64,000 nucleotides of DNA from NCBI GenBank assembly GCA_022266195.1, contig WHVY01000007.1, forward strand, positions 682,001 to 746,000, in the 5' to 3' direction. Under the pieces are notes generated by a model. It saw only the letters and a program-made list of their open reading frames with translations, was not told the DNA's origin and ran no database searches. Below, piece by piece: positions 48,401-61,558 of the stretch (within the stretch, counting starts at the first letter, position 1; the number at the start of each line of letters is the position of its first letter). The translations under genes and the position numbers were made by a program. Source of the stretch: Tetranychus cinnabarinus (lineage: Eukaryota > Arthropoda > Arachnida > Trombidiformes > Tetranychidae).

Positions 48401-51400
48401 TCTTCGTTTACTCAACTGTTGTCAGCTTGTTAACCTCAATTGTTAATTATGATTTGTGCATTGTTGTTTGATGAGTATAATATTCAATTTAGAGCCAAAT
48501 TACTGTGTAATTTGTTGTTGATTTAGAGGGACAATCATTGTCAACTTTTTGCTTTTGTGCAATTTCAACAAAAGTACCATGTCGAAAGAAAGAAAAAGGT
48601 AAACTTGCAAAATGATGTTGATGTGAAAAAGCATAACTTTACTACAATAGATGATGAATATAATGATAATGAGGTCTACGACGACTACGATGATTATGAT
48701 GGCGATGGTGAAGATGATGATGATGAGAAAAGCATGTCCGTTATGACAATCAACATCCGGAGATATTTTGTGATTATTGTCAACCTTTTTCTTCTTTGCT
48801 CTCTATTTTCACAGATCCAAATCATTTATGGTAAATATTATTATTTTGAAGGCCAATAAATTTTGATGATGAATATAATAATAATAATTTAACCTCAAGT
48901 AAGTTGAACAATCACAAAAAAAATAGAAATGTGAAAATGATTTTTTCTTTTTCTTTTTTCACTCAGCTTTCCTTCACCATCCACATCCAGTCAATATTAT
49001 TTCATAGGAAAAGACGAAGAGGCGGATCGTACGAAGTAAGACATCGACATTATCAAAAAGCAAAGACAGGAAACTCGCAGATGAAGAAATGAAGAAAAGA
49101 AGGTTAACAGAAGAAGAAATGTGAACAGGAAATTTCCTTCAAAAAACCTTTACTGGAACATCCCACTGAAGTCCTTCTTTTCTTATGCTATTATCTTCAT
49201 TCAGGTACCGGTTCAACCTTCGTTGATCATCAGCCTTCGATTGAAAGACACACAACAAACAAACAATGTTTCAGTAAAAGAGGGATCCATTTGAGTGTTC
49301 AAAATTGAAAAGGTTCAAATGGACTACAACGAGCATTAAAAAAAGTGAAGAAAAGACTAGCTGAAAGTGTTTATAATTTTTAAAATTGATCCTAATATTG
49401 TTGCAAATTCGATGAGCTATTAAAAACTGAAAAAGCAATTGATGGTTCCATCATTTGCTTAGTTTATTTCAGTCAGTAGTTAGTCAGTTGTGCCAGGAAA
49501 TGTTGCTTAGAACAGCTTTTCACTTTTTTTCTGCCAAAGAATGAAAATTTATTAAAAATAGAACACAGATTTTGAAGAGAAAAATCGTTTCTTATTTGCA
49601 TTAATAAACGATATTATAAATACAATCAAATGATTTAGACAATTAAACTTTGATTTAACCATTAAAATTGTTTGTTTGTGTGTGTCAGTGTGTTTAATGT
49701 TTGATATTCAAATGAGCTTACCTTTTGTCTGCTGTTGATAGCAGCAAACAACCTTATAATAATATTAATATTAACAATAATAATGGTAATAATAATAATA
49801 GTATAACCTTTATCATGATGGATTGAAGCGTGTGGTAAGGTAACTAACCACATGAATGGCAAATGCTAACATCAACAATAACACATAATGCAACGCGCTA
49901 ACCATAATACATAAAGAAAGACTAAAAGAAATAATGAAAATTTTTTAACGCGTTTTTTTAACTTAACTTTTCTCCCTTGCAAATTTCAGATCACAACAAA
50001 AAGGCAAACTGGGAAAAGGCTGATAAAAAGTAATAATAATACTGGCTGATGTTAATGCTCGATAATGTTGGATTGCAATAAGGAAAAGGTGGCCTGATGG
50101 AACAAAGAGGGACAAAAGATGATGATGATGATGAACAAGATGATGGTCGAAAAAGAGAAGAAGAAGAAGAAAAAACTTCTTTTTAATCGCACCATTGAAA
50201 AGAAAAGAAAAACGTTTGCATTAAATAGCGTCCTCGTACATTGCTGTATTTAACACTGCGGGATGTGATACATTTGAATAAGCGCCTTCAACTTTTTACA
50301 ACTTGTAACATAAAATGTTGACTCGATCGTTTCCCTTTACTTTATCCTTCATCATGCTCATCATCATTATCATCTTTTACTTTCTTCAAACGTTCTTCAC
50401 CGTTTCCGACAGAGCCTTTACCTTTGTTGTTAAAGCAAAATGTAAAGCTCAACATTTCTCTTTCTTCTTTATCATAATCATCATTAGAAAAAAAGATGAT
50501 GATCAAAGTGATGAACATTTTTTCTACTTTTCTTCGAACTTTCAACCAAATTTATGTCTACAGACTCAGTGGGATATAAGTATTTACCTGTGTAAACGTT
50601 TTTGCATTGAAAAAGTAAACCTCATTTTCTCTCTTTTTTTCCCTTTTTTCAGAGAAACGCAAAATGGCCTCACCTTTTTACAACTTTCGTGAACTCTATT
50701 TGGCTTGGATTCATCTTCTTCTTCCAATCATTCACCTTTACATTCAATCCTTTTCATCATCATATATCTACCAACTTTCACCATTAGGAAAATTGTTGAA
50801 CATAAAATGGACAGGAAAAAAATTGTTGAAAGAAACGAAAGTTCACATCTCTAGAAAATGCTCTTTCCTTCATTAACTTCATCCTCATCATGAAATGTTA
50901 AATTGTCACTTTTAAGCTTGAAAGCAACATGAAAGAAAACATCTTTTTGCTCGTCAATTTTTATTAACTTGATTGATGTTAACAAGCTTGTTAAAATGAA
51001 GACCATAATTAACAATGTAGATCTTATTCATCAAAATATTGAATTTTACTAATTAAACTTGACTGGTAACTAGAAATGTTAAGATGCAAAAGAAAAAATG
51101 TTCAATTGAAATGAAGTTATTGATTGTCAATTTAGAGCACATCAAATTAGAATGGTAAATATTTGGATAAGTTTGACTATCAAATAAAAATTGAAAGTGA
51201 TAAACTGATTGTTTGCCTAACAATTTCAAGAGGTTTTGCCAGGAAAAAATGAAGTGAAACGGAAAATTATGTTTGCCTGTAAAAAGCGTGTAAAATGAGT
51301 TGAATCAATTTGGGACATTTAATTGCATTTGATTGTTCAGTGGTTTTTGTTGGCCTTTTTTTTGGTAGCAAAAGGGACGATCAGTAAAGGTAAAGGGAAG

Positions 51401-54400
51401 CCTAAAAGAAATGAAAATGTAAATGAAAATGTAAATTGCAAATGAACATCAAAAAGAGCCAGTTGAGCACAATAATAACCAGCAATGGTAATAATAGTGA
51501 ATAGAGGAAATAAATATAATAGGTAAAAGTTAAGAGTGGTTAACGGCTTGATATTTGGTCAAGTAAAAGGCCTCGGTCAACTGTTTGAGTAAAACATCGA
51601 AAAGGTTCACCATTAAGTTCAGAAGCCTAAAAGAGCAAAGCGTAAATTGGTATAAAATGTGAATAACAAAGCGAGGTGAAAAAAAAGAGCGACATATTCA
51701 TTGAGACTTCAACCATTGAGGTACAAGAAGAGCAAATAGTAAGTAGTACAAGACAACAACAAAAAAGGGATGAAAGGGACAAAAAAAGTTATTCATTTTA
51801 AATTTATTATTTTCTTCTGTTGGCATAAAGATGAAAGAGCCAAAAGTGAATGATGATGATGATGGTGAACAAGAAGGGGGAAAAGTAAAGATTTGAAGGT
51901 TGACCTCTCGGTACAGCCCCATGCCGCCCTATTTTGAGGCATAAACATTAAGGCATTTCGCGGGACGAGAGAAGAGAAAAAGTTATTTTCGTTTGTCTTG
52001 TGTGAGTGTATATTTTGCTGTTCATGTCAGTCTAATAATTTTGACTCAATGAACAATTCAAGTGATGGTAAGTAGATGGGAGTTTGAGGTGGGTAAGGGT
52101 GGAGAGTGGGGAGGGTAAAGGTGGAAAGGGAAGTTGTCAGAGAATCAGAGAGTAAATAATGGAAACTAGAGTTGACCAGGTAACAGTCGGTGACAAAAAA
52201 AAGCAACAATAAGAAACATGATCAATTGAATAGATTTGTTATCAAAAAAAATGTACAATTTCTGGTGAAGATGGCTGAAAGTAATGGATGAGCAAAAACG
52301 GAATGAAACTGAATAGTTTTATAAGACGAGTTTTCTGGTGATTTTGAAAGGTTGATGAGGCTGATGATGATGGTTGCTCTCAACGGGGCAACTCTACTGT
52401 TTACCCACTGAAAGTCAGTCTCGAGCCAGCTCAATAAACCATCGTGATTATGTGAAGGAGTGAAATGTACATTTCAGTTTCTTTCCTTTTCTTTGGTTTG
52501 CCGATGTGAATAAATAAATATCAACAGAAAAGCTTAATTGTTGTTAGCAAAAGCAACATTGAATAGGAAATTGAATAAAAAGAAGAAGAAGAAAAAGCAA
52601 GAAAAACAGAAAAGAGAAACAAATCCATTGTAATATTTGTATTCACTTTTTACCATGTATTTTGTTGCTTCAGGTTTTTCACTCTTTCCATCAATAATAA
52701 TCATTTGCAATGTATTCATAGGAAAACCATTTTATCCGATATTTTATTGCATCTTACTTAGTAAATGTTCAATATTATCATATTATACATTTTTCCTTGT
52801 ATTCACAATGTTGTTCTTGTTGTCCTTTTTTTAACTGTTGTTTGTTACCAACTCTAAAACCCCAAAAGCATTTACTTTTTGCTCTTTTCGCTTCTCATCT
52901 CTAACCTTTTAAATCCATTTTCACTTAAACGCTAATATCTTTACAGCTTTCATTTTTATGCCACTTTTTTCCCTCTCTTTCATCTTTTACCTTTTCTCTC
53001 TCTCTCTCTCTTTATCTTCATCTTTTCATGAGTACATTATGTACAAGATCACCTTTCCCATTATTTGTTATTATGGTCTTGTTGTTACCTTGTAACTACA
53101 TCATGTTCATATTGGCCACAATTGATTTTGTCCCAACTAATAATGGAGAGAAAAGGAAAACTTCATTTCCATATTATCGTATTATCGGTTTTTATACATA
53201 GACAAATACGCACACAATTCAATCATCAATCAGAGCATTAATTCAATCTCCAACCCAATAGATTTTAATCGGCTTCAACCCTATTCAACACACTCGCCAT
53301 CATCATCACCAACCTCATCATCAAAGGTGAGGTGTTAATCTTATTCTTCCTTCTTCTTCATCTTTTTTTTCGTGTTACAATTTTTTCTTCCTTCGTCCCA
53401 AGAAATGAATAACATTATAACCTGACCAATAGTACAAAGCGTATTAAAGACACTTTTCATTGTTATTAGACTCTCTCATTGGCATGATAATTTAATGTTA
53501 ATATGGATTAATATGAATCAATAATCATTTCCTATTTTGTGTTACATTTCAATGGACAAAATAAGCCATTATTGTCAGAGTATAACTATCAATGTTTGCT
53601 CATTTTACACTTCATATGTGATTTTATCGTCATTTACAATCAAATGAGCAAACTTAATGTACAAATGTATCATTTGTATCATTTGTCGAGGGTTAATTAG
53701 AGAGTGTAGAAGGGTAAAAATGGTTAAGTTGAGAAGTAAACATTTGAATTTTCTGTTTTTCTTCTTCTTCTTCTCTCCTTTAGTGATTAAACATTGTTAA
53801 CACATTGTAAAGTGTGTGTGAGTGAGTGCTGATAGGGATGGCAAAATTAATGACCTAAGGTCAGAACAGAAGGAATATTCAAGTTATATTGAATCAAGGT
53901 TGATATTTGGGAAGGTCAATGTTTTCATTTTTCTTCTGCTTTTGACTTTCAATGGTTTTGTTTAAATGTAAACATTAACCATTGGGATGTTTTGGTGCGG
54001 CAATAAGCCATTTTAACATTACAATAATACATTTGTATTTATATTTACAATTGAAGACTGTTAAAAAAAGGTGAGCAATGAATGTGAGGAAGGAAGGTTA
54101 AAGTTGATTGATTATTTTCCATTGGTAACAATTTTCTCTGTCTCACTGTGAGTGTGTGTTACTATTAATCATGTAAGATGAAAATAGATGAAGATCAATG
54201 GGACAAATCAATTTCAATGAAGTTGGCCAAAAGCAAGAAGCGAACAAAAAAGGAACAACTAAAAAGAAGATGATTATGAAGAGAAAGGAAGAGAAACAGT
54301 TTTATCATCATTTACGAAGTGGCTTGTTGTTGTTGAGACTGTACAATACTGTTGGCTCCAAGTTGATGTTTAAATATTGATCCAGAGACATTGTTTCAAA

Positions 54401-57400
54401 AAAATGAGTTGAAGGCAAATTGTTGAAATACTTTTCTCCAAGTGTAACATTATTGACTTGGCTGTCCATCAGTAAACATTGTATAACATGGCAGTTGAAA
54501 TAATCAGCTTTTACCAACTAGATCATTAGTAATACACATCCGAGCTATTAGTCAAACCAATGAAGACAACATGATGAACAGTGTAAAGTTGGTGAAGTAC
54601 AAGTCATGATGAAGATGAAAGAATTTTCGTTTGCCATTTCTTTACTTTTTTTTAAAAAAAGGATGATTATGATGAGGGATGATTGGGCGCGCCTTTATAT
54701 TAACCATTTAATGGTGATCATTAAAGGATAATTTTGTTATTAACAGAAGCTGAGCTTGTGTTATTACTTTTCCTTCTTTGTGTTCATCAGACTTTTGGGT
54801 TAATAAGATGATAATTTTGAAAAATGTATGTTTGTTTCCAATAAGTTTGGCTTTTAATCCGGCTTTTTTGAAACACCTTTGGGTGGTCAATCATTGAATT
54901 AGATCAGATTAGTATTGATTGTTGTTTCTTCCATTAATATTCCCTCTTTCATGTTAATTTGGGTTTATTCAATTTGGTTACTTGTTGATGTTGTTGATGT
55001 TTCCTTTTCAAAAGCTTCTCTTTTTTTCTCCAAATCATATCATGAATCTTCCAGCATTCCTTCTTTTGCTTCTCCTTGATGATTTGCCAATTGTTGGGTG
55101 ATTATTTTATTTGATTATGCTTTCCCATCCTTTATATTATGCGGTTACCAATTAGGGTTTAAGGTAATCAAAGTAAATTTCAAGTTAACAAACTTGTTTA
55201 CTTCAATATCTTTACTTTACTTTAAACTGTCAACAAGAATTTTAATCAACGATAATTGAGATGAAACATGAAGAGAAGACAGAATCACAATCAAAAAATT
55301 CAATTCTGAAAATGTTAAATAAATGATATTATTCAATTAAAAAGCCAGAGGATAAAAACCTCGAGGGATTTTTCATTGAACAGCAATATCAATGAACAGT
55401 TGAATGAGAAGAGAGAGAAAAAAATTGGAAAAAATTAGCAAAATAAATGTTTGCAAGAGAGAAAGGAAGTGAAAAGAAGGATTGAAGACAAGGTAAGAAG
55501 AGATATAATCTGAGAGGACCAAAAGGTGAGAAAGGAAATATTAATTGTAGCAAAAAAGATGTTAAAATGATGATGAGAGGGGTACAGAAAGATGAGGAGG
55601 AAAAGGATAGAGTAAGATGGTGTGGATGAGCATTTGGTAAAAGATGAAATTATGCGTTTTTAGTTGAACATCTACCTCAGCTTAAGGCCCTTTTCGTGAT
55701 ACAATTTACCTGTAATTACCAGGAATAAAGCCCAAAGGTGTGGGCCAGAAAAAAATGATGAGTAACAGCAGAAAACCAAAGAAGAAAAAAGAGAAAAAAG
55801 AAAAGTTAGAAATGATGAGGAAACTGACTGTACAATTAACAATTGAAATGTTTGATAAGAACAAAAGAAACACACATTGACTTAACTTTGGGACGACCAG
55901 TTATCACCAATAATTGTTATATATCACGAACTAGACCAAATTTGAACAGATTAACCAGCCATACCAACTAATTAACAATTAAAACATCTTGCTCATCGCT
56001 TGTGATCAATTAATAACAATCAGAATGACCAACGTTTCAACTAAATTTGAACCCAATTTTCACTAGAGTCGAGTCTCAAAAAAGAGATCAACCAAAAGGC
56101 ACAATAACACAACTTAAAACGAGATGTACAGATATAAATTGACCAGCCAATGGATCACCAGTTATAAATAAATCCATATTTATATAAAACAACAATTAAA
56201 ATTATCACAATTAATTAAAATTAACATTTAAAAGATACAACAAAATATGGCAAACCTTAATTTTCAAGCAAAAGCAGCATGGACCCAGTTAAGGAGGGAA
56301 AAGCTAAATCTAATTGTCCAATGAAAAGAAGGGCGCATTATTCAAGATTTATAAAGTTACCCATAAAAATGATAAATGAATTTAGGTAACATCAAGGTTG
56401 GATAATAATTAGCCGAGTAAATCAATTCACATCCATCAATCGCATCTTTTTTAGTCTGTATCACAGTGTTTGGTTATTTGAGAAGGTTATTAAGAAGTGA
56501 AAAGTCAATCATATCATTGAGTTAACCATTTTCATTCACATTTCCAGTGGAAACAATTTAGGAATTGAATTACATTTGATGAGAGGTGAAAAACGAGTCA
56601 ACATTTACATTGGTAAACATGGTTAAGCCATAGATGATGATAGTCAACTTGTCCCAGTCCCAGTATCAATGACTATCTATCCAAATAAACATCTATGTTT
56701 ACCCAGTTTCCTATTATATTTAGATGCGTATCAAATGTTTGATTTACAAGATAACCAAGTATCAAATTAACTGAAAACGACAGACTGATATTGATCAAAC
56801 CTATCGAGTTACTTTTCATATAAAACCTATCAAACTCAATCTCTGTCAAAGCTTTTATTCAATTTTAACTTTCCTTTTTTTCCAGGTTAATCTTTTGACA
56901 GGTCAACTCTGATACCGATCATAATAGTGATTGTAATAGCGATTGTACCAACGATCGGTGAAAAGGTAAAGAAAGCAACACAAAAAAAAGAGATAAATTT
57001 TGTTACTTTCACCTTAACCCAAAGTGAAAACCAAGTCAAGGTACTTCATGATATCTCGATACCCAAATTATTGGTCAATTACAGAACTTTTTCATTCTGT
57101 CAATAATTGTTATTATTTGAAAATTTCACCCAATCAAAACTATCATTAAATGGTGAGAAAAGGTATTTTTTCAAACAACAATAATAACAGGTTAAAATGT
57201 AAACATTGTTATTATCATTTTGTTGGGAGTGAAAATTTGATGACCAATAAAGGTAAATCAGGTGAGAGGAAAAAGATGGAAATGAGTAAAAATTTGTTTA
57301 CGAAGAGCCAAAAAAATTGTCTTCCTTTTCAGTTCTTTCATTGAAAGATGAAAACACACTTTTTTGCCTTGCCTGGAATCAGATTACCTTTAACCTTTAC

Positions 57401-58492
57401 ATATTTCAAATGAATACAATGGTTGATGTCGACTAAAGTGTAAAGTTGTTACAAGATCATATAACACATCTCTCAGGTAATATGAAACTTGATAAAAGGG
57501 GAAGATGAAGAGGAAAAAGATGTTTAAAGAGTGGAATAAGATGTTGATGAATAAAGATTATTATCTTTTCTTCTTGTTGCTCATTGTTACCATGATTGAG
57601 CTTTATTAGCATATATCTGTTGTTGCTATCAAATAACAATTTTTGCACTTTTTTCATGAGCTGCAAATGATGATAAACGGTGTAAATAAACGCTTGTTGA
57701 GAAACACTTGCAGTTTGGTTGAACAACAATCCTAACGTGCTGTAATGATTTACTTTTGAACAGGCCAACACTGGTTGAAAAGTAAATTGAAAGTAAAGCT
57801 AAAATTATTTAACTAAATCAGAGTGTAAAAGTAATTAAGCTCTGGTTAAGTCATGAGAAGGTAACAAATGAAGAAAAAAATGGTAAACAATGAACAAGGT
57901 TTACTCATGAAGTTACAGAACAGAAAACGGATTTTCTTTTAAATTATGTTCAACTTTATCTCAACCATCGTTTATCATTAGTTTTGTTTCAACTTTTCAC
58001 ATCCATTGTTGCCTTTCCAGTTTTGGCCAACTTATCAGTGATCACAACATAACGCCACTCAACTGGTTCACCTTCAACTTGCTTAGACTGGATAACATTG
58101 ATGTTACCAAATCACAAGCCAAAGTGTTCAGTAAAAGCTCGTTTTATGGTCTATTTTTTACCAGAATTTGTATTTCTTTCGTAAAACAAATCAAAAATCA
58201 AACACAGAAGAATTCATTTCAAGAATAATCTCAAACTGGTTTGATCCAAGAAAAAGATGCACAAAGTTTTCTTCAGACAATTTCCAAGCATTTCATCAAA
58301 GCTTGGAGTCTGAAGTAAAGGCAAAGAAGATGAAGAAGATGAAAGTAAAAGTTGAAGTGCTAATGAAGGTGAGTTTGCATTGTTTTAAACTTTTGCATTG
58401 TTAACATTGAACTTTCTTTGGTTTCAACTCTTTGAGATTGTTTGACAAAATTGAATAAAAATGTTACTTACTCCTATAATTGTGGTTGCCAT
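39478..58492 (-). CDS. Sp6-9: Sp-family zinc-finger transcription factor, Sp6-9 class
   Basis: Exon 1 is 58492-58472 (MATTIIG) and exon 2 is 41607-39478, phase 0, giving 716 aa. The joined start MATTIIG-DHPRLGGTPLAML matches the known Sp8/Sp9 N-terminus (MATS..LG.EPR.G.TPLAMLAA), and AKGFHPWKK-like VGKGFHPWKK follows. Residues ~48-150 are Ser/Asn-rich, ~215-290 His-rich, ~380-560 Ala/Ser-rich. The buttonhead box CDCPNC is at 578-583; three C2H2 fingers lie at 604-626, 634-656 and 664-684, ending in conserved HLSKH. The fingers bind GC/GT boxes. RYSGRATCDCPNC and HIPGCGKVYGKTSH favour Sp6-9 over Sp1-4 or Sp5/btd. Arthropod members act in limb outgrowth and patterning. It is nuclear. Exon 1 has good start context (ACTATGG) and a GTAAGT donor; the acceptor is ATAAAAG after a pyrimidine-rich tract. 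The 16.9 kb intron is exceptional for this compact genome. Confidence 0.9.
41608..58471 (-). other. First intron of Sp6-9 (16,864 bp), presumed regulatory
   Basis: Defined by the exon join above. AT-rich, with many GAT/ATC, GAA and CT simple repeats (for example 50118-50135, 52994-53010) and no recognised transposon. Open frames within are short or low in complexity; one weak nested candidate is listed at 48734. Size and lack of coding fit an enhancer-bearing intron, but no individual enhancer can be named from sequence alone. Confidence 0.65.
48734..49035 (+). CDS. Weak candidate nested secreted-peptide exons
   Basis: An ATG at 48734 opens MSVMTINIRRYFVIIVNLFL and continues with CSLFSQIQIIY, a signal-peptide-like start, ending at a GTAAAT donor (48831). 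A long pyrimidine tract ending CACTCAG (48966) and a GTAAGA donor (49036) frame a possible 69 nt second exon. Joining in the expected phase gives A-F-L-H-H-P-H-P-V-N-I-I-S then a stop, so any product would be ~45 aa. The first part overlaps GAT-repeat DNA. All signals can arise by chance in AT-rich intron sequence; orientation is opposite to the host gene. No family is recognised. Confidence 0.18.
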
Positions 58493-59777
58493 AGTTGAAT
58501 AAGATGAATCGCCCGTCAAGGGCGTTGTTGTCTCTGGCATAAAACACCAAACACACAAGACACAAGGAAAGGAGAGAAACAAAAATCAATGGTGAATCGT
58601 AACCAGTGGACACTTAACACTGAACCAAATTGAATCCCAAGTTAAGTTGAATTCCGGAGAAACACTGAAGGTTGTCATAAATGGTGAACAATGAACACAA
58701 ATAGATTTTGCGATTTTCTCCAATAATAGGTGTTCCAAATGTGCCGTTGAACAAGTTAATCAAGTTACGTTCAAAGCTGAGAAAAGTGATTAAACAACGA
58801 AAAAAAAGTGTCCCAATGAAGATGAGCAAAAAAAGTGAAACAACAATAATAATAATGATAAGAGTAAGAGTAAGTTTCGATATGTAATATAAGCCGAGAT
58901 GGAAACGGTGAGAGAGAGAAATACAGAGAGACACTCCTCTTAACTCCTCAGGTCACAGGTAAGAAAAGGGGTGGATCAGATAAGGAAGAGAGAGAGAGAG
59001 AGAAGAGAAGAGATGATAAAGTCCAAGATGAGAAAATATTTGATACTAACAAGTACTGTTTTTGTTGATCTTTTGCTGTGTACTTTTCAGTTGTTAACTG
59101 GCGATGATCATCTTGATAGCCACTGGATAACCCTCATCATTATCATCTTCACCATTCTTTTCATCCTCATCATTGCCACTTATCTTTCTTTCTTTCTTTC
59201 TCTCTTTCTGTTCGTTCTATCATCTTGCCTCTTGCCGTTTACTTGCGCAAACTCAACCAACTTTATCCATTGAGTTAAACATGAATGATCCCATTGAGAG
59301 TTACGCCTTGGTTCAATGTTGATCCAACCTACAACCGCCCATTGAAACTCCCAATTTTTGCCTTTTGTCATCCTCAATCAAACGTACCTTCATCGAGCAG
59401 AAAAGCCCAACGATACAACCAATAATGGCATGAAACACATGAGCACACCTTCAACTGGACAATGATCACACAAGGAATAGACAAACATTATTGTCTTTTT
59501 TTCTTTCGTTTTTCCCCATTTACCTTTATTCATTTCAACACTTTTTTCTTCCATTGCAAATGCATCACAGACGAAATGAATTGAATAACCAAATTGATCA
59601 AATTTCAAGAGCAATACTGAACAGTTTCCAGTTAGAGATAAATCGTGATCCAAGCCTTGAGAAAGTAATTGCTTCTGTTGATCGATAGACCCAACTTTTA
59701 AATATTCAAAGTAACTTAATTTCAGAACTTTACCACTTTTAGTTTGCTTCAGAATTGTCACAAGTCATCATCTGATC
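58493..59777. promoter_or_regulatory. 5' leader and promoter region of Sp6-9
   Basis: Upstream of the Sp start (to the right on the + strand) lie GA-repeat tracts at 58908-58925 and 58984-59011 (GAAGAGAGAGAGAGAGAGA) and a CTTT-rich tract at 59188-59210. GA repeats are common at promoters of developmental genes bound by GAGA-type factors. No TATA box was fixed and the transcription start is not determined. Confidence 0.35.
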
Positions 59778-59831
59778 AACCAGCTAGACCTTCAAGCAAT
59801 TACTTCCTCCATGAGTTATGAATAAATTCTG
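59778..59831 (-). pseudogene. Short UGT relic beyond the Sp gene
   Basis: On the - strand AATTTATTCATAACTCATGG then AGGAAGTAATTGC encodes LFITHGGSNC, the diagnostic UGT donor-site motif, followed by TTGAAGGTCTAGCTGGT with small deletions (EGL.AG). Only ~55 bp is preserved; it sits directly beside the palindrome that starts at 59867. Confidence 0.65.
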
Positions 59832-59866
59832 GTTACACATAAACTTTTCAATGACCATCTTCTAAG

Positions 59867-61558
59867 ATGATTTGGTTTCATTCCGACATAGATTAGCGAT
59901 CATTTCGATTCATTAGACTGCAAGACATTTCAAGCTATGCACCACATTAATTTGGCTTCAATTACGTGGTCAATTCGGAAATAAACTGACATTTTATGCT
60001 GATTTATCAAACATTAAGATGTAATGTAAAGAAGTTTGTTGCTAAAAAGACACAATAAACACAATTGTAGCATTTTTGCACAAATTTACACAAACACTGC
60101 AAGAAAAATGGACAAAAATGGGTAGAAATTAACTTCTTTCGATTTCAGACCTTGTTAGTTTGTAGGGAAATTAAAACTGAGTCGATATGTGCTATTCAAT
60201 AGTTTCTCTGATCAACAGTCCTCGAGAAAATCGAGTTCGAAGTTGAAACTTTGATCGCTTTTATTACAATAATGGAAGCAGATTTTTCCATGAAACTCAC
60301 TTTGCTGGTGTAGTTTATGATAATTAACCAATAAATGCACTTATTTTTGTAAATAAAATTTTCTGTTCAAAATAAAACGGATAAGTTCGATTTTGAGTTA
60401 AATAGACCGATCTCTGTGAATATGAGAGTTAGAGAACTGAAACTTATATTTCGGCATTAAAAACTGTATGTACACACTATGCAACGATTATTTTCTTCAA
60501 TTTATCAACAGTTCTCTCGGTTTTGCCCTTTGGCCTAAAAACTTTGAGTCTCGATAAATCGTGAATGGTAGCCTCTACAATCATCATTTTTTGTCAAACA
60601 TTAGATTTTATTATGGACTACAACAATAGACGAATGAATAACAAAAAAATTTGTGCTAATTTGTTTAATCATGGAACTTATTTCATCACATCATAAGTAA
60701 ACATTTACCTCTGATAATCTGGTATCAAATCTGGCAACTCAATTAGTACAATGTTATAACTTTTTTTGTATTTTCTTTGATAACTTCATATTTCAATATT
60801 TTATAGCCAATAATATAATGTGCTGTTTGGACAGAAAAAGTTAAATGTAAAGGCTTCCGTTCACGATTTATCGAGACTCAAAGTTTTTAGGCCAAAGGGC
60901 AAAACCGAGAGAACTGTTGATAAATTGAAGAAAATAATCGTTGCATAGTGTGTACATACAGTTTTTAATGCCGAAATATAAGTTTCAGTTCTCTAACTCT
61001 CATATTCACAGAGATCGGTCTATTTAACTCAAAATCGAACTTATCCGTTTTATTTTGAACAGAAAATTTTATTTACAAAAATAAGTGCATTTATTGGTTA
61101 ATTATCATAAACTACACCAGCAAAGTGAGTTTCATGGAAAAATCTGCTTCCATTATTGTAATAAAAGCGATCAAAGTTTCAACTTCGAACTCGATTTTCT
61201 CGAGGACTGTTGATCAGAGAAACTATTGAATAGCACATATCGACTCAGTTTTAATTTCCCTACAAACTAACAAGGTCTGAAATCGAAAGAAGTTAATTTC
61301 TACCCATTTTTGTCCATTTTTCTTGCAGTGTTTGTGTAAATTTGTGCAAAAATGCTACAATTGTGTTTATTGTGTCTTTTTAATAACAAACTTCTTTACA
61401 TTACATCTTAATGTTTGATAAATCAGCATAAAATGTCAGTTTATTTCCGAATTGACCACGTAATTGAAGCCAAATTAATGTGGTGCATAGCTTGAAATGT
61501 CTTGCAGTCTAATGAATCGAAATGATCGCTAATCTATGTCGGAATGAAACCAAATCAT
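59867..61558. repeat. 1.69 kb palindrome with near-identical 709 bp arms
   Basis: Left arm 59867-60575 and right arm 60850-61558 are reverse complements with only about four differences noticed by eye (GC vs AT at 60041-60042 and two near the inner end). The 274 bp centre is AT-rich and unrelated. The outer ends read ATGATTTGGTTTCATTCC. No coding frame is present. No clear target duplication was found, so it may be a foldback transposon or an inverted genomic duplication. Confidence 0.92.

Noticed and set aside
50664..50876. ATG frame of 70 codons after a strong acceptor-like CTTTTTTCAG
   Set aside because: Starts well (AAAATGGCC), but there is no partner donor or recognisable protein and it lies in pyrimidine-rich intron DNA; too weak to list as a gene.
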